From the NCBI RefSeq assembly GCF_004214935.1, contig NZ_SFCC01000009.1:62001-126000 (forward strand): a stretch of DNA of 64,000 nucleotides. The letters are read 5' to 3'. The notes below the pieces were generated by a model. The model saw nothing but the letters and a program-made list of their open reading frames with translations, had not been told where the DNA came from and searched no databases. Shown piece by piece: positions 16,174 through 24,722 of this stretch (position 1 is the stretch's first letter; every line of letters starts with the position of its first letter). Source of the stretch: Amycolatopsis suaedae. GTDB taxonomy: Bacteria; Actinomycetota; Actinomycetes; Mycobacteriales; Pseudonocardiaceae. The position numbers were made by a program, and so were the translations under genes.

Positions 16174-17202
16174 GTGCGAGCCAAGATCGTGATCACCGGC
16201 CTCGCGGTGACCGTGACGGCCGGCGCCGTCACCGTGGTCGCCGTGCGCCCGTCGGACGAACCACCGCCCGCACGTCCGGCGACGTCCACAGTGGAGATAC
16301 GGGAGCTGACCCGGACCGAGGTCCTGAGCGGCACACTGACCTATCGGGACCCACGCGAGCTGTCCTCGCCGAAGGGCGGCACCCTCACCTGGCTTCCGTC
16401 CGTCGGGCAGGACATCGCTCCCGGATCGGTTCTGCTGTCGGTCGACACCCAGCCGGTCGTCCTGCTCGACGGCACCGTGCCGGCGTGGCGGGACCTGGCG
16501 CCGGGCGTGTCCGACGGGCCCGACGTCGCCCAGCTGGAGTCGTCACTGGCCGCGCTCGGCTACGACGTCGGCACCGCCGACGCGCGGTGGACCTCCCGGA
16601 CGACGAAGGCGGTCAAGCGGTTCCAGGAGGAGACCGGTGCGGCGGAGGACGGCGTGCTCGCCCTCGGGGAGGTGGTCTTCACGAAAGGCAGCGTGCACAT
16701 CGCCGAGGTCAAGGGCCACGTCGGCGGGAAGAACACCCCGGGCGTGCCGGTGCTGGCGGTGCAGAGCACCGACCGGGTGGTGACGCTGGAGCTCGACCCG
16801 GCCAAGCGTGACCTGCTCGGTCAGGGCGCGCAGGTCGGCGTCACGTTGCCGAGCGGGAAGGTGGTGCCTGGCCGGATCGCCACCGTGAGCACGGCCCTCA
16901 CACCGAACGCCCAGGGCAAGAGCGTCCACGCGGTGACCGTCACCCTCGACGATCCGGCGACGGTGACCGCGCCGGCCCTGGCGCCCGTCACCGTGCGCCA
17001 CACCGCGACGGTGGCAGCCGGCGTCCTGTCCGTTCCGCTGTCGGCGATTCTCGGCGTTCCCGGTGGCGGCTACGCCGTCGACGTCGTCGCCGGCGACGGT
17101 GCCGTCACGCGGGTCCCCGTGGAACTCGGCGCGTGGGGCGACGGTCACGTGCAGGTCAGCGGAGCGATCGCCGCCGGTACGCGGGTGGAGGTGCCCGCAT
17201 GA
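16174..17202 (+). CDS. MacA/HlyD-like adaptor with peptidoglycan-binding domain
   Basis: The 342-residue product has an N-terminal membrane segment, then beta-rich adaptor sections (SSPKGGTLTWLPSVGQDIAPGS resembles a lipoyl half). A PG-binding-1-like helical domain sits at about residues 110-160 (DVAQLESSLAALGYD, TTKAVKRFQEETG), and a C-terminal barrel follows. This arrangement belongs to actinobacterial periplasmic-adaptor-like proteins that accompany MacB-type ABC transporters. GTG at 16174 follows the lipoprotein stop. The wall-binding domain probably positions the exporter against peptidoglycan. Substrate unknown. Confidence 0.82.
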   Translation: MRAKIVITGLAVTVTAGAVTVVAVRPSDEPPPARPATSTVEIRELTRTEVLSGTLTYRDPRELSSPKGGTLTWLPSVGQDIAPGSVLLSVDTQPVVLLDGTVPAWRDLAPGVSDGPDVAQLESSLAALGYDVGTADARWTSRTTKAVKRFQEETGAAEDGVLALGEVVFTKGSVHIAEVKGHVGGKNTPGVPVLAVQSTDRVVTLELDPAKRDLLGQGAQVGVTLPSGKVVPGRIATVSTALTPNAQGKSVHAVTVTLDDPATVTAPALAPVTVRHTATVAAGVLSVPLSAILGVPGGGYAVDVVAGDGAVTRVPVELGAWGDGHVQVSGAIAAGTRVEVPA

Positions 17203-17876
17203 CCCGGCCGGTGCTGGAACTCGTCGACGTCGTCAGGGAGTACCCGGGCGCCACCCCGGTGCCCGCGCTCGACGGCGTGAACCTGACGGTGACCAGCGGT
17301 GAGTGGGTGGCGATCGTCGGCCCGTCCGGCTCGGGCAAGTCGACCCTGCTCAACCTGATGGGCGCGCTGGACGAGCCCACCGCGGGCACCGTGCGGATCG
17401 ACGGCCGTGACGTGCGGGGCCTGTCCGACCGGGAGCTGTCCGCACTGCGCGGCCGGTCCCTGGGCTTCGTGTTCCAGTCCTTCCACCTGCTGGCGCACCT
17501 CACCGCGGTCGACAACGTCGCCACGGCGCTGGTCTACCGGGGTGTGCCCGCTCGGCGGCGGCGGGCGGCCGCAGAGGACGCGCTGGACCGCGTCGGGCTC
17601 GGTCACCGCCTCGGTCACCGGCCCGCGCAGCTGTCGGGCGGCGAGTGCCAGCGGGTGGCGATCGCCAGGGCGCTGGTCGCCGAACCCGCGCTGGTGCTGG
17701 CCGACGAACCGACCGGAAACCTGGACTCGCGCACCGGAACGGAGATCATGCGCCTGTTCGGCGCACTGCACGACGACGGAGTGACCCTGGTGCTCATCAC
17801 CCACGACGAAGCCGTCGCCGGCGCGGTGCCACGCCGCGTGCACCTGCGTGACGGACGGGTGGTGGCGGACCGGTGA
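17199..17876 (+). CDS. MacB/LolD-type ABC transporter ATPase
   Basis: The 225-residue ATPase has Walker A GPSGSGKST (residues 41-49), a Q-loop in FVFQSFHLL, signature LSGGECQRVAIARAL, Walker B LVLADEPTGNLDS and switch His in LITHDE. The EPTGNLD form and length are characteristic of the MacB/LolD/FtsE subgroup. It overlaps both neighbours by four bases (ATGA, GTGA), giving tight coupling. It powers the permease encoded next. Confidence 0.93.
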   Translation: MTRPVLELVDVVREYPGATPVPALDGVNLTVTSGEWVAIVGPSGSGKSTLLNLMGALDEPTAGTVRIDGRDVRGLSDRELSALRGRSLGFVFQSFHLLAHLTAVDNVATALVYRGVPARRRRAAAEDALDRVGLGHRLGHRPAQLSGGECQRVAIARALVAEPALVLADEPTGNLDSRTGTEIMRLFGALHDDGVTLVLITHDEAVAGAVPRRVHLRDGRVVADR

Positions 17877-19063
17877 ATCCCCGTTCGGTACTGACTCCCT
17901 CGGACGCGGTCGCCGTCGGTGTGGCCGGGGTGCTCGCCCAGCGTGGGCGGGCCCTGTTCACCGCGGTCGGCATCGCCATCGGAATCGCCGCGATCGTCGG
18001 TGTCGTCGGCATTTCCGCTTCCTCCAAGGCCAACGTGCTCTCGGTACTCGACCAGCTCGGCACCAACTACCTCACCGTGACCCCGGGCACCGTCATCGGC
18101 GGTGACGCCCCGGCTCAGCTTCCCGCCGAGGCGGACGACCGGTTGTCGCTCGTGGACGAGGTCCGGTCGGTGTCGGCCACCGCCCAGCTCGACGTGACCG
18201 TGCGCCGGTCCGACATGCAGCCGGCCACCAACACGAAAGGCACGGTCGTGCTGGTGGCGGAGGCGAACCTGCTCGACACCCTGCGGGCGACCGTCGCGCA
18301 GGGACGCTGGCTCGATCCCGGGCTGAACTACCCCACGGTGGTCCTCGGCGCCACTGCGGCCAGGCACCACGGCGTCGACCTCTCCCGGGGCGACCAGCTG
18401 GTGTGGCTGGGGGAGCAGTGGTTCGCGGTGACCGGGGTCCTGCATCCCGTACCGCTGGCGCCCGAGCTGGACGGCGCGGCGCTGCTCGGCACCGCGGTGG
18501 CGACGCAGCGGTTCGGCTACGCCGGTTCCCCGGGCACCGTGTACCTGCGAACCGACCCCGAGCACGTCGACGCGGTGGCGCGGGTGGCGGCGGCGACGGC
18601 TGATCCGGACAGTCCGCTGGAGGTCACCGTCACCCGCCCGTCCGACGCCCTGGAGGCGCGGGCGGTCACCGACAGCGCCTTCACCACGCTCCTGCTCGGC
18701 CTGGGCGGGGTGGCGTTGCTGGTCGGCGGCGTCGGCATCGCCAACGTCATGGTGATCTCGGTGCTGGAGCGCAGAACCGAGATCGGGGTGCGCCGGGCGC
18801 TGGGAGCCACCCGGGGGCACATTCGCACGCAGTTCCTCGTGGAGGCCCTGGCGCAGGCGGGAACCGGCGGTGTCGCCGGGGTGCTGCTCGGGGCGGCCGT
18901 CACGGCCGGCTACGCCACGGCGATGGGCTGGCCCGTCGCCCTGCCCGTCGAGGCGCTGGGCGCCGGGATACTGGCGGCGCTCGCCGTCGGTGGCCTGGCC
19001 GGGCTGTACCCGGCCGGCCGCGCCGCCCGCCTGCAGCCCGCCGACGCGGTGCGGCCCACCTGA
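17873..19063 (+). CDS. MacB-like ABC transporter permease
   Basis: The 396-residue protein has one N-terminal helix (about 20-45: RALFTAVGIAIGIAAIVGVVGI), a large extracytoplasmic domain, and three C-terminal helices with LERRTEIGVRRALGATRGHI, the FtsX/MacB core coupling motif. It lacks a fused ATPase, which is separate upstream. With the adaptor and lipoprotein it probably exports a peptide, toxin or lipid-like compound. The divergent two-component system suggests envelope-stress or antibiotic-responsive expression. Confidence 0.9.
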   Translation: MNPRSVLTPSDAVAVGVAGVLAQRGRALFTAVGIAIGIAAIVGVVGISASSKANVLSVLDQLGTNYLTVTPGTVIGGDAPAQLPAEADDRLSLVDEVRSVSATAQLDVTVRRSDMQPATNTKGTVVLVAEANLLDTLRATVAQGRWLDPGLNYPTVVLGATAARHHGVDLSRGDQLVWLGEQWFAVTGVLHPVPLAPELDGAALLGTAVATQRFGYAGSPGTVYLRTDPEHVDAVARVAAATADPDSPLEVTVTRPSDALEARAVTDSAFTTLLLGLGGVALLVGGVGIANVMVISVLERRTEIGVRRALGATRGHIRTQFLVEALAQAGTGGVAGVLLGAAVTAGYATAMGWPVALPVEALGAGILAALAVGGLAGLYPAGRAARLQPADAVRPT

Positions 19064-19196
19064 ACTTCACCGGGACTCTGGCGTCCGGTGCCGTGGGGAC
19101 CCTTCCGATAAACCACCGTTCTGAGCCGCGCGTGTTCAGTAGGTGGGCCGCCTGCCGACGGCGAGCACGGCGACCGGCGTCTGCCAGGATGGCGCG

Positions 19197-19613
19197 GTGA
19201 ACGCGACGACACGAAGCCTGCGGTTGATCGGGTACTGGCTCGGTCCTGAGGCGCCTGGGTGGCCGGACGTCCGGATGTTCGTCGATCCATCACTTGACTC
19301 CGCGCTGCGCGATCGAGTGGTGACCTACCTTCTCGGCGGAAGCGTGTTCGTCGCTGCCGCCGGCCCGTCGTTCTGCCGTATCTGCGGGCAGGCCAACGGG
19401 AGCGTGGAGTTGACCGATGGCGTTCGCTTCGTCTGGCCGGAAGGGCTCGCGCACTACGTCGAGGCGCACAACGTCAGACTGCCGGCCGAGGTCACCGGGG
19501 CGATGACCATCGCCCCGCAGCCGGTGGACGTCACCGATTTCGAACGCCGCCTGCTCGACACGAACGAGCTGACAATCGACGCGGACTGGTGGCGAGATCT
19601 CAGGGGCCGCTGA
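19197..19613 (+). CDS. Uncharacterised protein with CxxC motif
   Basis: A 138-residue protein counted from GTG 19197; an in-frame ATG at 19143 would add 18 poorly conserved residues. Visible features are PSFCRICGQANGSVEL, a possible zinc-binding CxxC, then FVWPEGLAHYVEAHNVRLP and a WWRDL end. I recall similar short proteins in many actinomycetes, often noted as hypothetical, so it is probably real. No function is known to me. It stands alone between the ABC operon and a convergent reductase gene. Confidence 0.6.
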   Translation: MNATTRSLRLIGYWLGPEAPGWPDVRMFVDPSLDSALRDRVVTYLLGGSVFVAAAGPSFCRICGQANGSVELTDGVRFVWPEGLAHYVEAHNVRLPAEVTGAMTIAPQPVDVTDFERRLLDTNELTIDADWWRDLRGR

Positions 19614-19634
19614 AAGCCCGGGCGGGGGGCTGGC

Positions 19635-20231
19635 TCAGCCGGCGATCGGTCGCTCTGCCGGCGCCTCCGGCGCTGGGGTGGTTGGCCGGTACCGTACGTT
19701 GACCTCCGCGCTGGGGCCGGTCTCGCCGACCCGGTGGAGATGGATCGGTTCGCCGCCGGGGTTGTGGTAGAGCCGGATGCCCTCGCCCAGCAGGACGGGT
19801 GCGATGTGGAGGTCGATCTCGTCGATCAGTCCCAGATCGAGTAGCTGGGTGCCGATGCTCGGGGAGTGCACTTCGAGGTTCTTGCCCCCGGCGGCCGCCA
19901 GCGCGATCCGTACCGCCTCCGCGGGACCACAGTCGAGGAAGGTGACCCCGTCGGCGGGTGTCGCGTCCTCGGGGTGGTGGGTGAGCACGAAGATCGGTCC
20001 GTCCCAGTCGCCGCCGTACGGGCGGGCCCCGGCAGCGGCGGCGATGTCCCAGCCGTCCCTGCCCCCGAGCACGGCGCCCGTGGTGGTGACGTACTCGTCT
20101 TCCAGGCCCGGGCGGTTCGTCCCGGCCATCCAGTCCATCGCGTGGTCCGGACCCGCCACGAAGCCGTCCAGCGACATCGTGAAGTGCCAGAGAACCTTTC
20201 CGTCCGCGGTCTGCGGTGTGGTGTCGTTCAT
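19635..20231 (-). CDS. Dihydrofolate reductase-family (RibD C-terminal-like) protein
   Basis: The 198-residue product matches the stand-alone RibD-C/DHFR-like family: LWHFTMSLDGFVAGPDHAMDW near the N-terminus, GGRDGWD, FVLTHHPED, a central LEVHSPSIGTQLLDLGLIDEI and a final EVNVRYRP. These proteins share the DHFR fold and probably bind NADPH, but the substrate of most members is unknown. True folate reduction is unlikely because key folate-site residues cannot be identified. It reads convergently towards the previous gene. Confidence 0.8.
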   Translation of the reverse strand: MNDTTPQTADGKVLWHFTMSLDGFVAGPDHAMDWMAGTNRPGLEDEYVTTTGAVLGGRDGWDIAAAAGARPYGGDWDGPIFVLTHHPEDATPADGVTFLDCGPAEAVRIALAAAGGKNLEVHSPSIGTQLLDLGLIDEIDLHIAPVLLGEGIRLYHNPGGEPIHLHRVGETGPSAEVNVRYRPTTPAPEAPAERPIAG

Positions 20232-20374
20232 GGCTTAGAGCCTGCCGCCGACGTGGTCCGCTCGGCAGGTCCACTACCTGAGTGGTGGAGTGGACCATTC
20301 GGCGGACTGGCGGCGAGGGTGGCGCCGATGGGGGTGCGGGTGTAGAAGGTGCGGCCGGCGAGGGGGAGATCCCG

Positions 20375-20727
20375 GTACGGCGTTGGATCAGGGAGATCGG
20401 CCGGATCCAGATCGGCGACTACATCGAACGTTTCACGTCCTCATTGGACTACTGGTCAGCTGATCAGTACGCCAGAAGCTGGCAGGACGCGTTGGCGACC
20501 CCTCGGCCGTTCGATTCATGTGGGGCTGGCCGTTGTACCGGGCTGGCGAGGTTGTTTATGTCCACGACAACCTGATAATTCCCGACGAGCTGTCCTCGCC
20601 GTTCGATCTGGAGAGACCGTGGCAGTCGATTCCTGAGCGCACCGTTGTCGACGAGGATGGGAACGCGGTGTCCGAGTGGGTAACGTCCATGGGGGAAATA
20701 AGAGACTTCCTCGCCGGTCGCACCTAG
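20375..20727 (+). pseudogene. Frameshifted immunity-like protein gene
   Basis: Two consecutive frames together look like one family. The first (about 20375-20510) reads IREIGRIQIGDYIERF and LDYWSADQYARSWQDAL. The second (about 20512-20727) reads RFMWGWPLYRAGEVVYVHDN, IPDELSSPFD and DEDGNAVSEWVTSMGEIRDF. This order of a YW-S...Y-x-x-QW-like start, W-P-x-Y-R-x-G and ISEW end recalls proteins annotated as contact-dependent inhibition immunity proteins. About a dozen residues in the middle are missing and the frame changes from 2 to 1, so the gene is broken. No start codon is clear. The family name is from memory and only moderately sure. Confidence 0.55.
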
Positions 20728-20909
20728 CGCGGGCGCGCCGTGCTGTACGGCAGCATCGTAAGCGGAGTTCACCCGGCCGTCACACGGTTTCGTGCTGTGC
20801 AGCCAGATCGGGGATGACCAGGTCGGCGAGTACGGCGCTGACCGTGGTGATCACTCCGACGATGATGATCAGGATGCGTGGCAGGGCCATCGGGTGAGCG
20901 CTTCGGTGG

Positions 20910-22007
20910 TCAGATCGTCCAGGTGTAGGCAGGGGTGATCGAGCGTTCGAAGAACGAGCCGGGCAGGAGGGGCAGCACGGCGTCGCGCAGGGCGGTCAGT
21001 CGTGGGGAGGACCAGTGCGCGGCAGCACCGGCCTGGCGGGAGCGGCGGGCGATCAGCTGGGTGCGTGGTCTGCGGGCGTGGTCGTATTCCGCCAGCCCCG
21101 CGGGCACGCCGAGGGTGTCCACCGTGGTGGCCAGGGTGACGGCGTCTTCGAGGGCCTGGCAGGCGCCCTGGCCGAGGTTGGGGGTCATGGCGTGTGCGGC
21201 GTCGCCGAGGAGCGCGACCCTGCCGGAGACGTAGGTGCGCAGGTTCGGCAGTTCGTAGGTGTCGTGTTGCAGCGCCGACTCCGCGGAGTCCAGGAGTGCG
21301 GGAACGGGGTCGTGCCAGCGTGCGAAGCGTTCGCGTAGCCGGTCCAGTCCGATGTGGGAGCCGGCGGGGGCGTTGGCCATCAGGTAGCAGTAGACCCGGC
21401 CGTCGGGCATGGGCAGGTACCCGAACCGTTCCCCGCTGCCCCAGGTTTCCACGCTTCCGTCGACGGGGTGGGGCGGTGCGATGAGGCGCCAGGTGGTGTA
21501 CCCGACGTAGCGCGGCGCGGGGATGCCGGGCCAGACGGACCGCCGGGTCACGCTGTGCACGCCGTCCGCGCCCACGACGAGGTCCGCGGTGGCGGTGCCG
21601 CCGCTGTGCCGCACCGTGCCGTCGGGCCGCACGTCGTGCACGTCCGTACCGGGCCGCAGCGCGTGTGCGGGCAGGGCCGCGCGCAGCAGGTCGACCAGGG
21701 CGGCGCGGTGCACCGTCACCCACTGGCCGAACCGGCGTTTCAGGTCGTCGACGTCGTTGCGGATCAACCAGCTCCCGTTCACGCGGCGGACGCCCGCGAG
21801 CGGGTCGGCCAGCCCGCCGGAGCGCAGCGCGTCGCCCAGGCCGAGCATGTCCAGCGCGCGCAGGCCGTTGGGCTGGATCGACAGCCCCGCGCCGATCTCG
21901 GTGAACTCGGGCGCGCGCTCGAGGACCTCCACCGCCCAGCCGCGCTGGTGGAAGGCGACGGCCGCGGTCAGCCCGCCGATGCCCCCACCCACGATGATCA
22001 CCTTCAT
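20910..22007 (-). CDS. FAD-dependent monooxygenase (salicylate-hydroxylase type)
   Basis: The product, about 365 residues, is a group A flavin monooxygenase. It has VIIVGGGIGGLTAAVAFHQRG (GxGxxG for FAD), a central DLVVGADGVHSVTR (DG motif) and VALLGDAAHAMTPNLGQGA (GD motif). These enzymes hydroxylate aromatic or polyketide substrates using NAD(P)H and oxygen. ATG 22007 is preferred; a GTG one codon earlier is possible, and TAAGGAG lies just upstream. It is divergent from a TetR gene, which probably represses it in response to an aromatic ligand. Confidence 0.88.
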   Translation of the reverse strand: MKVIIVGGGIGGLTAAVAFHQRGWAVEVLERAPEFTEIGAGLSIQPNGLRALDMLGLGDALRSGGLADPLAGVRRVNGSWLIRNDVDDLKRRFGQWVTVHRAALVDLLRAALPAHALRPGTDVHDVRPDGTVRHSGGTATADLVVGADGVHSVTRRSVWPGIPAPRYVGYTTWRLIAPPHPVDGSVETWGSGERFGYLPMPDGRVYCYLMANAPAGSHIGLDRLRERFARWHDPVPALLDSAESALQHDTYELPNLRTYVSGRVALLGDAAHAMTPNLGQGACQALEDAVTLATTVDTLGVPAGLAEYDHARRPRTQLIARRSRQAGAAAHWSSPRLTALRDAVLPLLPGSFFERSITPAYTWTI

Positions 22008-22035
22008 CACTGACTCCTTAATACCGCTAGGCTAG

Positions 22036-22069
22036 CTTAGAACCATTAAGGCACTATAGGTGGTCTAAG
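22036..22069. promoter_or_regulatory. Dyad in the divergent monooxygenase/TetR gap
   Basis: CTTAGA at 22036 and TCTAAG ending at 22069 form spaced inverted arms around an A/T-richer centre with TTAAGGCACTATA. A further CTAGGCTAG lies just left. These are plausible operator and promoter parts for TetR control of both genes, but the symmetry is imperfect. Confidence 0.4.
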
Positions 22070-22099
22070 GTGTCAACGGAGCGACGAGAGGAAGTGACG

Positions 22100-22858
22100 A
22101 TGGCCGGGAGCGCCGGCGGTAGGCGGGCGAGGCTGCGCCAGGCCACGCTGGAGGAGATCCACGGGGCCGTGCGCACGCTGCTGGTCGAACAGGGACCCGC
22201 TGCGGTGACCATCAACGCGGTCGCCCGCCAGGTGGGCATGAGCGGCCCGGCGCTGTACCACTACTACGCGAGCCACGACGCGCTGGTCGGGGCGGTGACC
22301 GCCGGCTTCTTCCGCGAACTGACCGCCGCCATGGAACAGGCCCGTGACGCCCACGCCGATGCCCCGGCCGGGAACCGCATCCTGGCGGCCTGCCGGGCCA
22401 TGCGTGCCTGGGCGATCGCCCACCCGGCCGAGTTCGGCTGGATCTTCGCCAGTCCGATCAGCGCGGCCAACCGGCAGTCGGGCTCGCCTCGCCAGCAGGC
22501 CGGGCAGCGGTTCGAGCAGGTCCTGCTCGATCTGACGGTCGAGCAGTGGCGGACCCGGCCGTTCCCGGTGCCCGACCCGGCCGGCCTGCCCGCGTCACTG
22601 CGGGAGCAGCTGGCCGCCTACTCCGCGAGCATCGACGGGCGCCTGCCACCCGGGGCCGCGCACGTCTTCCTGACCTGCTGGATCCGGCTGTACGGCCTGC
22701 TGTGCATGGAAGTCCTGCACCAGCTCGACTTCGCCTACACCGATCTGGAACCCGTCTTCGAGGAATGCCTGCGCGACCTCGCGGACGCCCTCGGGCTGGA
22801 CGGTGTACCAGCCCGGCCGGGCGTCAGCGGGCCGGGACGAGTGCGATCACGGGAATGA
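22100..22858 (+). CDS. TetR-family transcriptional regulator
   Basis: Counted from ATG 22100, which has GAGAGGAAG upstream, the product is 252 residues; a GTG at 22070 is an alternative. The helix-turn-helix is clear: ILEEIH-like first helix, VTINAVARQVGMSGPALYHYYASHDALV. The C-terminal domain contains a WIFASPIS segment and a late CWIRLYGLLCMEVLHQL helix, as in the TetR C-terminal 13 subgroup. It is divergent from the flavin monooxygenase and likely controls it. Confidence 0.87.
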   Translation: MAGSAGGRRARLRQATLEEIHGAVRTLLVEQGPAAVTINAVARQVGMSGPALYHYYASHDALVGAVTAGFFRELTAAMEQARDAHADAPAGNRILAACRAMRAWAIAHPAEFGWIFASPISAANRQSGSPRQQAGQRFEQVLLDLTVEQWRTRPFPVPDPAGLPASLREQLAAYSASIDGRLPPGAAHVFLTCWIRLYGLLCMEVLHQLDFAYTDLEPVFEECLRDLADALGLDGVPARPGVSGPGRVRSRE

Positions 22859-23131
22859 TCCGGTCGGTCTTTCGCTAGCGTCAGCGTCAACCACCCGAGG
22901 ACGAAACTACGGAACCAAAGGCATTGCCCTGGACACAGAGCAAGGCCTAGCGGAGTTTCGCACAACCGACCCGGACGCCCCGACACCCCGTGCGCGGCCG
23001 AGCCGCACTGGAGGTTCGCAACGCGGGAACCTGCATCGCGGTAGAAGTTGCCGACACCGCCCGCGCGCTGATGCTCGCCACCACGCTCCACCGAACCCTG
23101 ATCAGGTAACGCTCTCGTGGACCCGGATCAG
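22859..23131. other. Intergenic region with possible gene remnant
   Basis: A 273-base gap between TetR and Lsr2 genes that are convergent. One plus-strand frame near 23010-23100 reads RNAGTCIAVEVADTARALML, which looks protein-like but has no start and no recognised family. Nothing firm can be called. Confidence 0.35.
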
Positions 23132-23521
23132 TTACTTCTTCCGGCGGCCCCGTGACCGGGGCTTGGGCTGCTTCGCTTCTTCTTGGGCGACGTCGTAAGC
23201 GGTTACGATCTCGTCGGGGATCCGTCCTCGGTCGGAGATGGGCCAGTCGTTCTCGCGGGCCCATGCGCGGATAGTGCGGGAGCGTTCGCGGTCCGGAGGG
23301 GTTGCGGTCGCGAGGGCTTTCGGTGCTGTGGCCCGGGTTTTGCGTCCTCCGGTGCGTCGGCCAGCGTCGACGAACTGGGCGAGGTTGTCGCGGAGAGTGT
23401 CGGCGTTGTCGTCCGAGAGGTCGATTTCGTACGATTTCCCGTCCAGCATGAATGGGACTGTTTGTGTGGCCACGCTTCCATCGAGGTCATCGACGAGGTC
23501 GATCCGGACCTGTTTGGCCAT
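23132..23521 (-). CDS. lsr2: Lsr2-family nucleoid-associated protein
   Basis: The 129-residue protein has the Lsr2 dimerisation domain (MAKQVRIDLVDDLDG, VPFMLDGKSYEIDLS, LRDNLAQFVDAGRR) and the C-terminal DNA-binding domain (TIRAWARENDWPISDRGRIP) with the AT-hook-like R98-G-R100 that enters the minor groove. Lsr2 binds A/T-rich DNA and silences acquired genes in actinobacteria. The Pro/Lys/Arg-rich end is slightly unusual. Actinomycetes often carry several copies; this one sits beside a patch of gene fragments and may be an accessory copy. Confidence 0.93.
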   Translation of the reverse strand: MAKQVRIDLVDDLDGSVATQTVPFMLDGKSYEIDLSDDNADTLRDNLAQFVDAGRRTGGRKTRATAPKALATATPPDRERSRTIRAWARENDWPISDRGRIPDEIVTAYDVAQEEAKQPKPRSRGRRKK

Positions 23522-23783
23522 TCGTTGTCCTCTGTCTTCGCGGGTAAGAAATCTATTGACGTGCAGCTATGGATAACCCTAACTCGGGCATCCCGGTCCG
23601 CGGGCGGCAGGGGCCGCTGCCAGCCAGTCCGCCAGATCCTGTCGCCCCGTCTGGGCGTCAAATGCAGAGTAGACAACCACGAGGGCGGTCGGTGCGACGC
23701 CTTCATTTCCTGTACCGCCGAGCGTGGCGCCGCCGGGGTGGAAGGCACACGATCGCCTCGGTCGCGCGCGTGAACCTCCCCGG
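23522..23783. other. Region upstream of Lsr2 without a gene
   Basis: Holds the Lsr2 promoter, with a short less GC-rich run near 23545-23580, and then degenerate sequence. One minus-strand frame, about 23600-23740, reads PTALVVVYSAFDAQTGRQDLADW but has no usable start or known family. It is continuous with the fragments to its right. Confidence 0.4.
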
Positions 23784-23899
23784 CCACCGTCGCCGGGTAT
23801 CGCGAGACCGGCGCCCCAGATCAGAATGTCGGCGCCCTCCTGCTGCTTCAGCACGGTGACCTGGGCGACGAGATCGGCGCCGGGGATGACGACCGTGGT
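23784..23899 (-). pseudogene. Dihydrofolate reductase-family fragment
   Basis: A 38-codon stretch reads VVIPGADLVAQVTVLKQQEG followed by ADILIWGAG and a short run. The order valine-rich strand, V-x-x-LK, then a glycine-rich strand is the middle of RibD-C/DHFR-like proteins such as those at 19635 and 37986. Both ends are missing. It abuts a MarR fragment on the other strand. Confidence 0.5.
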
Positions 23900-24086
23900 C
23901 GAAGCCTGGGCGCGGGAACGCCCGGACCTGGATCTGGACGCGATCGCCGTCGCCGGCGTGGACGACGCGATGACGGCGCCCACCGCCAACGTCACCCGGC
24001 TGCTGTCGGCACTGAACGAGAAGCAACTCGGCACGCTCGACGGACTCCTGCAAGCGCCGGTGCGTGCTCTCGAGCCCCAGGCGTGA
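23898..24086 (+). pseudogene. MarR-family regulator fragment with internal deletion
   Basis: The frame opens with AWARERPDLDLDAIAVAG, like the first helix of many MarR proteins, and jumps to TRLLSALNEKQLGTLDGLLQ, which resembles the MarR C-terminal dimerisation helix. The winged helix-turn-helix that should lie between is absent. No start codon precedes the fragment. It is a deletion derivative with no remaining DNA-binding function. Confidence 0.5.
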
Positions 24087-24095
24087 GGGCGCGGG

Positions 24096-24722
24096 TCACT
24101 CGATGAGGCCCTGCCGGTAGGCCTCGGCGACGGCGGAGGCGCGGTCGCGCACACCGAGCTTGCCGTAGATGTGCAGCAGGTGGGTCTTGACGCTGGCCTC
24201 GCTGATGAACAGGTTCCGCGCGGCCGTACGGTTGGTGTTGCCCTTGGCGACCAGCGTGAGCACGTCGATCTCGCGCTGGGTGAGTCCGCCCGCCGGTCTG
24301 CGCACCTTGCACATCAGCCTGTTCGCCGCCGATGGCGACAGGACCGGCTCGCCACGTGCGGCGCCGCGCACGGCGTGCAGCAGTTCCTCGGTGGGCGCGT
24401 CCTTGAGCAGGTAGCCCGTGGCGCCCGCCTCGATGGCGGGCAGCACGTCGCTGTCGGCGTCGAAGGTGGTCAGCACCAGCACCTTGGTCCTCGGCATGCG
24501 GGCACGCAGCCGCCGGATCGCCGCGATGCCGTCCATCCTCGGCATCCGCAGGTCCATCAGCACCAGGTCGGGGTCGAGGCGGTCCGCCATGGTCACGCCC
24601 TCCTCGCCGTCACCGGCCTCGCCGACGACCTCGACGTCGAACTCGGCCTCGAGCGCGCCACGCAGGCCGTCTCGGACGATGGGGTGGTCGTCGACGATCA
24701 ACACTCTGATCGGTCGGGTCAT
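24096..24722 (-). CDS. NarL-family response regulator
   Basis: The 208-residue protein has receiver residues D11-D12, phosphoacceptor D57 (LVLMDLRMPRMDG), LTTFD and LLKDAP, then a LuxR helix-turn-helix with LTQREIDVLTLVAKGNTN and EASVKTHLLHIYGKLGV. Its ATG overlaps the kinase stop by four bases, so the pair is one operon. The targets are unknown; the nearest divergent gene beyond the kinase is the LamG protein gene. Confidence 0.93.
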   Translation of the reverse strand: MTRPIRVLIVDDHPIVRDGLRGALEAEFDVEVVGEAGDGEEGVTMADRLDPDLVLMDLRMPRMDGIAAIRRLRARMPRTKVLVLTTFDADSDVLPAIEAGATGYLLKDAPTEELLHAVRGAARGEPVLSPSAANRLMCKVRRPAGGLTQREIDVLTLVAKGNTNRTAARNLFISEASVKTHLLHIYGKLGVRDRASAVAEAYRQGLIE

